From Clostridiales bacterium (lineage in GTDB: Bacteria > Bacillota_A > Clostridia > Christensenellales > Christensenellaceae), in contig QANA01000068.1 in NCBI GenBank assembly GCA_003149735.1, positions 16,973 to 40,612 of the forward strand: a stretch of DNA of 23,640 nucleotides, written 5' to 3'. Below, one piece after another: positions 1 through 7,764 of the stretch; position 1 is the stretch's first letter, and each line of letters begins with the position of its first letter. A model generated the notes under the pieces. The model worked only from the letters and a program-made list of their open reading frames with translations, was not told the origin of the DNA and searched no databases. A program made the position numbers and the translations under genes.

Positions 1-842
1 CTGGCGCCGCTCACCAGTATAAAACCGGCTACTCCGCACAGTGCCCCGGAAATCGCCATCGTTCGCAAAATCACTTTTTTAACATTGATTCCGGCATATC
101 TGGCCGTATTTTCGCTTTCACCAACCACTGCAATCTCATAGCCCTGTTTGCTGTATTTCAGATAAACGTACATAGCAACGGTAATCGCCAAGATGATGAC
201 CAGATTCCAGCCGTATGTCAATCCAAACAAGGATTTAAACCACCCGGCTTCACTGATGGAATTGATAATCCCCACTGCATTGGAGCCGACAGGATTTTCC
301 CAAAATACAATACAGAAAGTTACCAGCTGCATAGCCACATAATTGAGCATCAGCGTAAACAACGTCTCATTCGTATTCCATTTTGCCTTAAATACTGCCG
401 GAATCAATCCCCACAACATGCCTGCCAACACACTGCCCAGCAACATCACAATAAACAGCACCACCGGAGGTACGCGATCTCCGGCATAGATCATAATAGC
501 TGCCGTAGCTAATCCGCCCATCAAAACCTGCCCTTCTGCACCTATATTCCAGAATTTCATTTTAAAAGCAGGTGTTATTGCAATGGATATACAGAGCAGT
601 ATCAATGCGTCCCGCAGTGTAACCCAGGTGCGCTTTTCCGTGCCTACCGCACCTTTGAAAATCGCTTCATAGACCTGAATCGGATTCAAACTGGTTAAAA
701 AATAAATTACAATCGCACAGACTACCAGCGAGAGCAGTATTGCACCGATGCGAATTCCCCATGCTTTCCAAAGGGAAATCCCATCGCGTTTGGATATTCT
801 GAAAAGCGGCTCTCTCTGTGCCGGCTGTTTTTGTTCTGTCAT
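1..842 (-). CDS. ABC transporter permease of BMP/nucleoside-type importer (partial, C-terminus beyond window)
   Basis: This is a membrane subunit of an ABC importer of the BPD_transp_2 type that works with BMP-family lipoproteins (YufP/NupP-like), probably moving nucleosides or a related solute inward. The visible 280 residues begin MTEQKQPAQREPLF, followed by a first membrane helix (residues about 30-50), a conserved segment with FKMKFWNIGAEGQ, and several further hydrophobic helices. The GAEGQ loop is characteristic of this permease family. The start ATG (842-840) overlaps the stop of the upstream ATPase gene in an ATGA arrangement, indicating translational coupling. A GGAGG lies just upstream inside the ATPase gene. 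The reading frame is open to base 1, so about the last fifth of the protein is missing. A second permease usually follows and would lie outside the window. Substrate assignment is inference. Confidence 0.9.
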   Translation of the reverse strand, partial: MTEQKQPAQREPLFRISKRDGISLWKAWGIRIGAILLSLVVCAIVIYFLTSLNPIQVYEAIFKGAVGTEKRTWVTLRDALILLCISIAITPAFKMKFWNIGAEGQVLMGGLATAAIMIYAGDRVPPVVLFIVMLLGSVLAGMLWGLIPAVFKAKWNTNETLFTLMLNYVAMQLVTFCIVFWENPVGSNAVGIINSISEAGWFKSLFGLTYGWNLVIILAITVAMYVYLKYSKQGYEIAVVGESENTARYAGINVKKVILRTMAISGALCGVAGFILVSGA

Positions 843-2377
843 CCTACCTGCTCCTCCTTTGCGGTGTGCATCATCAAGATGCCAATTTCTTCCTTCGTTG
901 CCTTTCTTCCGTCTACAATTCCGCTTATCTTTCCGCCGGCAAGCACCAGAATTCTGTCACACAATTGCGTTAAGACATCCAAATCCTCACCCACACAAAT
1001 CACAGCCACGCCATTTTTCTTTTGGTCATTCAAAAGTCGATAAATGGTATAGGAGGAGTTGATATCCAATCCCCGCACCGGATAAGCTACCATGAGTACT
1101 GTCGGCGAAGAAGCAATTTCCCGACCGACCAATACCTTCTGCACATTGCCGCCCGACAAGCGACTCACCGGTGTATCCACTCCCGGTGTATTAATCTGCA
1201 GTTGTTCTATTACTTTTTCCGCCAGACTTTTTGGATTCTTACGGTCCGCAAAAAAGAATCCTCCTTTTTTATAACTGCGGATCATCATGTTATCTGTCAT
1301 ATCCATAGAGCCTACCAAGCCCATTCCCAGGCGATCTTCCGGCACAAAAGAGAGTTTTATGCCCAACTTGCCGATATCAATGGCATCCATTTTGGATATT
1401 TCAAGCGGTTGTTCCTGTTTCGGTGCGAAATACTGAATGCTGCCCTCCGTCATAGGCTGCAGCCCGGCAATCGCCTCCAGCAGTTCCCGTTGCCCACTGC
1501 CCGCAATTCCTGCAATGCCCAATATTTCGCCGCTGTTTGCTTCAAAAGATGCATGATCCAGTGTTGTAAATCCTTCTTTATTAACGCAGGTAACATCTTT
1601 CACTATCAGCCGTTTTTTCGGATTTACCGGCTCTGGCCGCTCAATATCCAACGTCACTTTTTCTCCCACCATCATTTCGGTGAGTGTGCTGACCGTCGCC
1701 TGACAGGTCGGTATCGTCCCCACATACTTTCCTTTGCGCAGCACAGTAACCCTGTCTGAAAGATCCAGTACTTCCTGCAATTTATGAGTGATAATGATAA
1801 TTGCTCTGCCATCATCGCGCATATTACGCAGCACAGCAAACAGCTTTTCTGCTTCCTGCGGTGTCAACACTGCTGTGGGCTCGTCCAGAATCAGAATATT
1901 TGCCCCCCGATACAGCATTTTTACAATCTCAACCGTCTGCTTCTGAGAGACAGACATCTCGTAAATCTTCTGATAGGGATCCAACTCAAAGCCGTATTTA
2001 GCGGTCAAGGCATTAATTTTTTCCACTACTTCCCGCAGATCCAGACGCAAACTGCCCGGCAGACCCAAGACGATATTTTCTGCCGCAGTCAGCACGTCAA
2101 TTAATTTAAAATGCTGATGGATCATGCCGATACCCAATTCAAAGGCATCCTTGGGTGAACGGATCGTGACTTCTTGTCCATTTACAAAAATCTGTCCCTC
2201 ATCAGGGAAATAAATGCCGGCAATCATATTCATCAGTGTTGTTTTGCCGCTTCCATTTTCTCCCAATACAGAAAGAATTTCTCCACAGCGTACATTCATA
2301 CTCACCTGATCATTTGCAACGATCTTTCCGAATCTCTTACTGAGGTTTCTCAATTCTATGGCGTTTACCTGCTCCAA
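839..2377 (-). CDS. Sugar/nucleoside-type ABC transporter ATP-binding protein with two NBDs
   Basis: This is the cytoplasmic ATPase subunit of the BMP-type importer (YufO/NupO/RbsA-like architecture). Two nucleotide-binding domains lie in tandem. NBD1 has a complete Walker A (GENGSGKTT), a diverged signature (MSVSQKQ) and Walker B (ILILDEPTAVLTP). NBD2 has a degenerate Walker A with Gln in place of the Lys (GIAGSGQ), an intact LSGGNVQ signature and a Walker B lacking the acidic pair (LMVAYPVRGLD). An asymmetric pair like this is normal for the family. I place the start at TTG 2377-2375 (512 residues) because GGAGG lies 6 nt upstream and the family begins near this point. The upstream in-frame ATG at 2437 has no Shine-Dalgarno and sits in the loop of a strong hairpin. 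The gene lies downstream of the lipoprotein gene and overlaps the permease gene by 4 bp. Confidence 0.92.
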   Translation of the reverse strand: MEQVNAIELRNLSKRFGKIVANDQVSMNVRCGEILSVLGENGSGKTTLMNMIAGIYFPDEGQIFVNGQEVTIRSPKDAFELGIGMIHQHFKLIDVLTAAENIVLGLPGSLRLDLREVVEKINALTAKYGFELDPYQKIYEMSVSQKQTVEIVKMLYRGANILILDEPTAVLTPQEAEKLFAVLRNMRDDGRAIIIITHKLQEVLDLSDRVTVLRKGKYVGTIPTCQATVSTLTEMMVGEKVTLDIERPEPVNPKKRLIVKDVTCVNKEGFTTLDHASFEANSGEILGIAGIAGSGQRELLEAIAGLQPMTEGSIQYFAPKQEQPLEISKMDAIDIGKLGIKLSFVPEDRLGMGLVGSMDMTDNMMIRSYKKGGFFFADRKNPKSLAEKVIEQLQINTPGVDTPVSRLSGGNVQKVLVGREIASSPTVLMVAYPVRGLDINSSYTIYRLLNDQKKNGVAVICVGEDLDVLTQLCDRILVLAGGKISGIVDGRKATKEEIGILMMHTAKEEQVG

Positions 2378-2388
2378 AGCCTGCCTCC
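2375..2388 (-). promoter_or_regulatory. Ribosome binding site and TTG start of the ABC ATPase gene
   Basis: Reading the minus strand, GGAGG (2388-2384) is followed after 6 nt by TTG (2377-2375). This spacing is good, and the alternative ATG 60 bases upstream has none, so the TTG is the likely initiation codon. A weaker start codon here would also lower ATPase synthesis relative to the binding protein. Confidence 0.65.
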
Positions 2389-2409
2389 ATTCTTTTTTGT
2401 TCTTATTTA

Positions 2410-2462
2410 TTTGTGGTTTGCGCTGCTCTGATCGCATTTAAAGGCGAACAGAGCACCACAAA
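2410..2462 (-). promoter_or_regulatory. Long intergenic hairpin in the leader of the ABC ATPase gene
   Basis: Arms 2425-2430 and 2449-2454 (GCTCTG/CAGAGC), inner arms TCGC/GCGA (2432-2435 and 2444-2447) and outer arms TTTGTGGT/ACCACAAA (2410-2417 and 2455-2462) form one extended stem. It has a single A-A mismatch and a 7-nt bulge, and the loop is 8 nt. It is not followed by a clear U-run on the minus strand, so an mRNA-stabilising or processing role for the upstream lipoprotein message is more likely than termination. Confidence 0.6.
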
Positions 2463-2486
2463 CCAGCCCTATATATGAAACCACAA

Positions 2487-2515
2487 GACGGAGCCGTGCA
2501 TTGCGCAGCTCCGCC
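2487..2515 (-). terminator. GC-rich hairpin after the BMP lipoprotein gene (attenuator or mRNA 3' stabiliser)
   Basis: The arms GGCGGAGC and GCTCCGTC (one G-U pair) enclose a loop that can add TGC/GCA pairs. It lies 29 bp after the lipoprotein stop codon. The sequence that follows on the minus strand (TTGTGGTTT) is only weakly U-rich, so it is probably a partial terminator or a stabiliser that lets the binding protein be made in excess over the ATPase and permease. Confidence 0.5.
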
Positions 2516-2544
2516 TGTATGATTTTTTAAAAGTTATCTGTTCC

Positions 2545-3759
2545 TCACTCAACAGCGGTAACTCCATCGATGATAATGTTAAACGAAGGAGCGGACGCCA
2601 GTTCGGATTCATGGAAGTAACCATCTGAAATATATTCATTGCCGAAATCATCCTGATAAGTAGTCAGGGTTTCGCCCTTCACCGTCCAGGTAGAAGTATC
2701 GAATACATGCAGTTCTCCGTTCTTAATAGCATTCTCCACTTCTGCAACTTTTTCAGCAGTTCCCTCTGCAATTGCCGCTTCGTTCAGCTCGGTAATCTTA
2801 TCCGCGCCATCCGCATAACCACGGCACCAGTCGACCACAATCTCCTCACCGTTGACTACGCACTCAACCGCATAGGTGACATAGGGTGCCCAGTCAATGG
2901 AAGCAGAAGTCAGCGCCTGTGTGGGAGCGACAGAAATCATGGAAATATTATAACCTACCATCGGTACACCTTTAGCTTCGCAAGCAGTAGCCGGGCCAGT
3001 CGTATCCGAATGCTGGCTGATCAGCACACAGCCATCGGCAATCAACGCTTCCGCAGCTTCCTTTTCCAGGTCAAAACTGGACCAGCTGTTGGTGTAAGTA
3101 ACCTTCATGGTTACGGAAGGGCAGACAGATTTTGCGCCCAGATAGAAAGATGTATAACCACTGATTACCTCGGCAAAGGGGAATGCTCCCACATAGCCAA
3201 TCACAGCCTGTTCTTCAGTAATAGTGCCATCAGCAATCATCTCGTTGAGCTTCATGCCTGCCACAACACCGGATACATAGCGGGATTCGTAGACCGAAGT
3301 AAAATAGTTGTGCATATTGGAAAGTCCGCTGGATTTTGCCTGATAACCTGTTGCATGGCAGAACTGAATTTCAGGATATTCTTTGGCAGCCTGAATTATA
3401 TAAGGCTCAAAATTGAAGCTGTTGGCAAAAATGATATTGCAGCCCTGCTCTGCCAAGTCAACAGCCGCATCATAGCAAGTTTCATCTTCCGGTGTATTCC
3501 ATTTAAAGATTAACTGCTCGTCCTCCAAGCCCAGTGCATCCTGCATCGCTTTTGCACCATAATAGTGTGCTGCAGTGTAGCCTTCGTTCTCATCACCAAT
3601 GTAGATGAAGCCAACTTTCAGATCTTCCACTGCTACACCTGCCACTTCGGATGATCCCTGTGCAACAGAGCTCGTTTCAGATCCGGCTTCGTCTTTTTTG
3701 CATGCAGCAAAAGAGAAAACCATTGCGATTGCCAACATCAGGCAAACGATTTTTTTCAT
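2545..3759 (-). CDS. BMP family ABC transporter substrate-binding lipoprotein
   Basis: This extracellular lipid-anchored receptor of the importer belongs to the BMP/PnrA (Med, TmpC) family, whose studied members bind purine nucleosides. The first 20 residues form a lipoprotein signal peptide: Lys-Lys, a hydrophobic core and the lipobox FAAC, with Cys20 as the lipidated residue. A Ser/Glu-rich linker follows. The mature domain starts near LKVGFIYIGDENEGYT and runs to the end with the typical BMP segments, such as HATGYQAK, VSGVVAGMKLNEM and the SIDWAPYV region. At 404 residues it is slightly longer than usual for the family. The ATG is preceded by AGGAGG with good spacing. It is the first gene of the importer operon, behind its own sigma-A promoter and followed by two hairpins. 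The exact ligand cannot be read from the sequence. Confidence 0.93.
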   Translation of the reverse strand: MKKIVCLMLAIAMVFSFAACKKDEAGSETSSVAQGSSEVAGVAVEDLKVGFIYIGDENEGYTAAHYYGAKAMQDALGLEDEQLIFKWNTPEDETCYDAAVDLAEQGCNIIFANSFNFEPYIIQAAKEYPEIQFCHATGYQAKSSGLSNMHNYFTSVYESRYVSGVVAGMKLNEMIADGTITEEQAVIGYVGAFPFAEVISGYTSFYLGAKSVCPSVTMKVTYTNSWSSFDLEKEAAEALIADGCVLISQHSDTTGPATACEAKGVPMVGYNISMISVAPTQALTSASIDWAPYVTYAVECVVNGEEIVVDWCRGYADGADKITELNEAAIAEGTAEKVAEVENAIKNGELHVFDTSTWTVKGETLTTYQDDFGNEYISDGYFHESELASAPSFNIIIDGVTAVE

Positions 3760-3797
3760 GACTTATCCTCCTATAGAAAATGGAAATTTACCTTCAA

Positions 3798-3826
3798 ATC
3801 ATATAACGAACTGCAAAATTTGTAAA
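3798..3826 (-). promoter_or_regulatory. Sigma-A promoter of the BMP importer operon
   Basis: On the minus strand, -35 TTTACA (3826-3821) is separated by exactly 17 bp from -10 TATGAT (3803-3798). The leader to the lipoprotein ATG is about 30 nt and carries AGGAGG. No convincing operator was recognised. Confidence 0.75.
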
Positions 3827-3895
3827 CAACATTTGAACAAATTTTGTCTTTTATTCGAACTATTTAGAAAAATAAAGGGAAATATTTCGTTATTC

Positions 3896-6538
3896 TTATC
3901 CGACAATCTCTATAGAACTGCCATCAGGAGATTTATGGATCAGAACCTGTTTTTCAATAGACTCCCGTAATACACCTACATGAGAGATAATCCCCACCAG
4001 CCTGCTGCTGCCGGCAAGTTCTGACAGTGCCTGCATTGCTGCGTGCAGTGTCTGTTCATCCAACGTGCCAAATCCCTCATCGATAAACAGCGTATCTAGG
4101 CGCACACCTCCGCTTCCATTTTGTACGACATCTGCAAAGCCCAAAGCAAGGCTAAGTGATGCCAGAAAGGATTCTCCGCCTGAAAGCGTCTTGACATCCC
4201 GCACTTTGCCCGTATCTGCATCCATTACATCCAGATCCAACCCTGTGCGTACCCGCCCATCTGTCTGGCTCTGTTGCTGTCTGAGCAAATATCGCCCGCG
4301 GCTCATCTGCTTCAGGCGTATATTGGCTGCCGCTATCACCCGTCTGAAATAAAATTGCAATACATAGGTTTCAAGAGAGATGCGGCGTGCCCCGGGCACT
4401 ACCCCTTGCATAGTGCGGCGCAAATCCTCCCACAAACCATAGCATTGTGCTGACTCCGCACACTTTTTAGCGCATATTTCCAACTGTTTTTGAATCCGCC
4501 GGTTAGTCTGTAGCTTTACATCTATCCTTCGTTCCGCTGCCTGCAGAATCTCAATTTGCTGACGCCGCTCCTGTACCTGACGGGAGAGTGCTGTCAGATC
4601 CTCCTCCTGTGCCTCTCCCCATTGCTTCTGCAGCCGTTCCACTGCCTGGCAGCAGGCAAAAAGTTCTTTTTCATATTGTTGCTGCCGGTTTCTCAAAACC
4701 TGCTGTTCTCTTTGTTCCATCAAAGCAGCCTGGTAGGTTTGCTCATCTTCAAAACCACATTTTATCCGCTGCTGCAAAAATATCTGTTCGCTGTTTTTCA
4801 CCTCACAATCGGCTGACTGAACAGCCAATTGTGCTTCCTGCAGGCGAGCCTTGCCATCCTGAACAGCCAATTGTAATGTCTGTTGTTCCATCTCTGCCTG
4901 TTCCAATTGCTTCTGTGCCTGTTCGATTTCTCGCTGCAATTGTTCTCTTTTGCGAATATAGGTCTTTCCATAAGCCTCCAGTTTTTCCGGTTCCAACCGC
5001 GCCTCTGTCAATTGTTCCAACTGTTGGCAGATTTGCTGCAACTCTGCCAAAGCACGGCCGGATGCAAGGGAAGCTTCCATGGCATCCTGTTCTGTCCGGA
5101 TCCGATCTTGTTCTGCCGTACGTACCTCTTCTTCCGACGGTGTTTGTTTTGGCAGTTTTGCGGGCGCAGGATGCTGCAGAGATCCGCATACCGGGCAAGG
5201 GACACCCTGTTGCAATCGTGCAGCCATCAAGCCTGCCTGAGCCGATAAAAACGCACTGTTCAGCTGCTGATACTGCAAAGCCGCTTCCTCCTTGCGCACA
5301 ATTGCCTGTGCCGCCGCCTGTTGCTCCTTTTGCCAGCGCGCATGAATCCTTCCTCCCTGCTCCATCAGAGGAATCGCCTGCTGTATTTTATGCAGCCGTT
5401 CCTGCTGTGTCTGCATGGAAGCCTGCCGGGCCTTTGCCTGCGCCAGCTGCTCCGAAGCCTGTCGCAAGGCTTCTTCCTTCTGCGGCTGTATATCTGTCAG
5501 CCGCAGCAAGGTCTGCTCCGCCTGTTCGGCCCTTATGCGTTCCTGCTGTACACGCCACGCATAAGGCTGCACCAATCCGGCATTTTCAGCTCGAAGCAAT
5601 CGCTCCGCTTCTTTTTGCATTTCCGGCTGCTGTTCCAGCAAAGCCTGGTGATGCTCCTTTTCCCGTCTCAGCAAATCCACCCCGGTATTTCGCGCTTCTG
5701 CCTCAACCAGACGAGCTGTGTTGTCACTCAGCATCCGTTCCGCTTCCTGTAACTGTTGTTTCTGTGCGATATGCTTTTGTTCATCCAACGCATTCTGTGC
5801 CGCTAACGCCTCTGTCAACTCCTGTGCTCGCCCGGCGCTTTGTGCAAGCGATAACATCTGTGCAGCAAAGGCGTCTTTTTCCTCCATTTGTATCTGAGCA
5901 GCCAGCTGTTCATACAAATGCACCGTCTCATCGCATGTCTGCTTTGCCTGCTGACAGTGCTTTTGCACCTGTTCACTCCACCGGCTATAAAGTTCGGTAT
6001 TGAAAATGCGCCGGAAAATCCGCGTCCGCTCCGCACTATCCGCATATAGTATCCTGCGAAAATCTCCCTGCGCAATCATCACTGTTTGAGCAAACTGTGT
6101 TTCATCCAATCCCAACAGTTCCTGCACCTTTTGCGAAGCCTTTGCGGGCCCATTCCAACTTTCGCCGCTCTCTACGTCCAAAAGGCAGGCATCATGTTTT
6201 TCTTCCACCATTTTATCGTTGCGTTTTCCGGGGCGCAGATAATCAGGGTTGCGGCGTATGATATACTCTCTGCCCTGATGCGTGAAACAAAATTCCACAT
6301 AGGTAGGTGTAGCGGATTGTGCAAAATCGCTGCGCAGCGTGCGTGCACTTTTACGCTCTTTGCCTCCGCTGGCATTGCCAAACAGAGCAAAAGCAATTGC
6401 GTCAAAAATAGTCGTCTTTCCGGCTCCGGTATCGCCGGCAATCAAAAAGACCCCTGATTCACCCAGGCGCGTAAAATCCAGATATTCTTCTCCTCCATAA
6501 GGCCCGAAAGCGCTGATTTTAAGAAAAACCGGTTTCAT
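3896..6538 (-). CDS. sbcC: Exonuclease SbcCD, ATPase subunit SbcC
   Basis: This is the SMC/Rad50-type ATPase that pairs with SbcD to open hairpins and process blocked DNA ends and palindromes. The N-terminal lobe has Walker A GDTGAGKTT (Lys41), followed by a Gln-rich coiled coil. The zinc hook CPVC lies at residues 448-451, close to the middle of the 880-residue chain, and is followed by the returning coiled coil. The C-terminal lobe carries the signature LSGGE (785-789) and Walker B LFIDEGFGTLDE (Asp820, Glu821). All catalytic elements are present and the length is within the family range. The start ATG overlaps the stop of sbcD by 4 bp (ATGA), so the two are translationally coupled. No strong terminator follows it before the BMP operon promoter. 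Confidence 0.95.
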   Translation of the reverse strand: MKPVFLKISAFGPYGGEEYLDFTRLGESGVFLIAGDTGAGKTTIFDAIAFALFGNASGGKERKSARTLRSDFAQSATPTYVEFCFTHQGREYIIRRNPDYLRPGKRNDKMVEEKHDACLLDVESGESWNGPAKASQKVQELLGLDETQFAQTVMIAQGDFRRILYADSAERTRIFRRIFNTELYSRWSEQVQKHCQQAKQTCDETVHLYEQLAAQIQMEEKDAFAAQMLSLAQSAGRAQELTEALAAQNALDEQKHIAQKQQLQEAERMLSDNTARLVEAEARNTGVDLLRREKEHHQALLEQQPEMQKEAERLLRAENAGLVQPYAWRVQQERIRAEQAEQTLLRLTDIQPQKEEALRQASEQLAQAKARQASMQTQQERLHKIQQAIPLMEQGGRIHARWQKEQQAAAQAIVRKEEAALQYQQLNSAFLSAQAGLMAARLQQGVPCPVCGSLQHPAPAKLPKQTPSEEEVRTAEQDRIRTEQDAMEASLASGRALAELQQICQQLEQLTEARLEPEKLEAYGKTYIRKREQLQREIEQAQKQLEQAEMEQQTLQLAVQDGKARLQEAQLAVQSADCEVKNSEQIFLQQRIKCGFEDEQTYQAALMEQREQQVLRNRQQQYEKELFACCQAVERLQKQWGEAQEEDLTALSRQVQERRQQIEILQAAERRIDVKLQTNRRIQKQLEICAKKCAESAQCYGLWEDLRRTMQGVVPGARRISLETYVLQFYFRRVIAAANIRLKQMSRGRYLLRQQQSQTDGRVRTGLDLDVMDADTGKVRDVKTLSGGESFLASLSLALGFADVVQNGSGGVRLDTLFIDEGFGTLDEQTLHAAMQALSELAGSSRLVGIISHVGVLRESIEKQVLIHKSPDGSSIEIVG

Positions 6539-7656
6539 AATTGTTCCTCCGCTTCCTGCAGTGCCTGCCGCATCAATGCCAGGCGCTGTGCATCCGGCGC
6601 TATTCCGTTATTCTGTGCTGCATAGAACTCGCAAAAATGCTCCAATGGTGTTTTTTCTTCCACCTGCTCAATCTGCAGCTCGATATCTCCCTGACCGGTA
6701 CGCGCATTTTTTATTTTCAGGTGCAGCAAATTGGGAAAATTGATGCGCAATGCACCCCTGGCATCCAGTGGCATTACATCATCTGTCAAAGTTGCCTGAA
6801 TATAATCCTCGCTGTAAGGAAGCTGCAACAAAGAAGCTAATTCCCCTTCTATTTCACGCAAATCCCTCAGCGGTACAAAAGGCAGTTTTTCCACCTTTAT
6901 CTGCCCTTCTCCATCAATTTCTACCAGAAGCGCCCCCTTTTGCTGAGTCGATTCATCAAAAGAATATTTGAGAATAGAGCCACTGTATCTGACTTTTCCC
7001 TTCAACAATACCTGTGGGCTATGCAGATGCCCCAATGCCGTATAACAGAAATTCCGCAGCAGCTCTGCCGGAATCTGTTCCAATCCGCCAACGCTCAATT
7101 CTTCTGATTCACAGGTTGCCGCACCCGCCACATATTGATGCGCTATCAGAACGCTGCGCCGGCCCTCTGTCAGCGGTGTATTTTGCAGCACCGTACGCAC
7201 AGCGTCCTCATAAGTTTTAATCTGCGAGTCAGGAAAAAACCGCCGCACATGCACCGGCCGGATAAACGGCAGCAAATATAAATCCAGTGGGCCATTATCA
7301 TCCTGCAACTCTATTTTCTGCAAATGGCCGTCAAAAGCTTCTGCCGCATAAATGCCTCCTTTTCGTAAAATAGAGGCACAATAGGAAATCTGTGCCGGAT
7401 TATCATGATTTCCACTGATCAGATAGACCGCCGTATTCTGCCGGGCCAGTTGCGTAAAAAAAGCATCAGCCGCTGCAATTGCCTGTGCAGACGGTTGTGC
7501 CTTATCATAAATATCTCCCGCGATCAGCAAACCATCACAGGCATACTCCTCTGCCATGTGGCAAATCTGCTGCAGAATACAGTTTTGATCCTCCAGTAAA
7601 TCCACATTATAAATTCTTTTACCAATATGCAAATCCGACACATGCAAAAAACGCAT
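6535..7656 (-). CDS. sbcD: Exonuclease SbcCD, nuclease subunit SbcD
   Basis: This is the Mre11-type manganese-dependent calcineurin-like phosphoesterase that cuts DNA within the SbcCD complex. The metal-binding motifs are all visible: DLHIG (Asp8, His10), GDIYD (Asp48), GNHDN (Asn83, His84) and the later LGHLHSP pair of histidines near residue 209. A C-terminal SbcD-type capping domain follows the phosphoesterase domain. At 373 residues it has the normal length. The ATG is preceded by GTGAGGAAA, and its promoter lies 30 bp further upstream. It is the first gene of the two-gene sbcDC operon and is divergently transcribed from the FkbM-type gene. Confidence 0.95.
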   Translation of the reverse strand: MRFLHVSDLHIGKRIYNVDLLEDQNCILQQICHMAEEYACDGLLIAGDIYDKAQPSAQAIAAADAFFTQLARQNTAVYLISGNHDNPAQISYCASILRKGGIYAAEAFDGHLQKIELQDDNGPLDLYLLPFIRPVHVRRFFPDSQIKTYEDAVRTVLQNTPLTEGRRSVLIAHQYVAGAATCESEELSVGGLEQIPAELLRNFCYTALGHLHSPQVLLKGKVRYSGSILKYSFDESTQQKGALLVEIDGEGQIKVEKLPFVPLRDLREIEGELASLLQLPYSEDYIQATLTDDVMPLDARGALRINFPNLLHLKIKNARTGQGDIELQIEQVEEKTPLEHFCEFYAAQNNGIAPDAQRLALMRQALQEAEEQL

Positions 7657-7685
7657 TGCTTTTCCTCACTTTCAAAGATATCTTC

Positions 7686-7714
7686 ATTATATCTTTTTCG
7701 TCCATCTCTGTAAA
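7686..7714 (-). promoter_or_regulatory. Sigma-A promoter of sbcDC
   Basis: On the minus strand, -35 TTTACA (7714-7709) and -10 TATAAT (7691-7686) are separated by exactly 17 bp. The predicted start lies about 20-25 nt upstream of the sbcD ATG. Confidence 0.8.
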
Positions 7715-7727
7715 CTTTCGCAAGGTA

Positions 7728-7736
7728 TGATATAAT
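7728..7736 (+). promoter_or_regulatory. Extended -10 promoter of the FkbM/M19 gene pair
   Basis: TGATATAAT is a perfect extended -10 element (TG at 7728-7729, TATAAT at 7731-7736). No good -35 is visible at the expected distance. It lies 14 bp from the -35 of the divergent sbcDC promoter, so the two polymerases may interfere with each other. Confidence 0.65.
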
Positions 7737-7764
7737 AACTGCATATCATGGAATGGAGGCTCTC

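Noticed and set aside
3807..3861. Two CGAACT words 49 bp apart upstream of the BMP lipoprotein gene, possible PurR boxes
   Set aside because: Neither matches the AWWWCCGAACWWT consensus well, and their orientation and spacing are not convincing. It was not listed as an operator.
4588..6003. Long plus-strand open frame (471 codons) rich in Pro and Ala opposite sbcC
   Set aside because: It is the antisense shadow of the Gln/Glu/Ala-rich coiled coil of SbcC. The frame has no ribosome binding site and its composition is what antisense of CAG/GAA-rich DNA gives.
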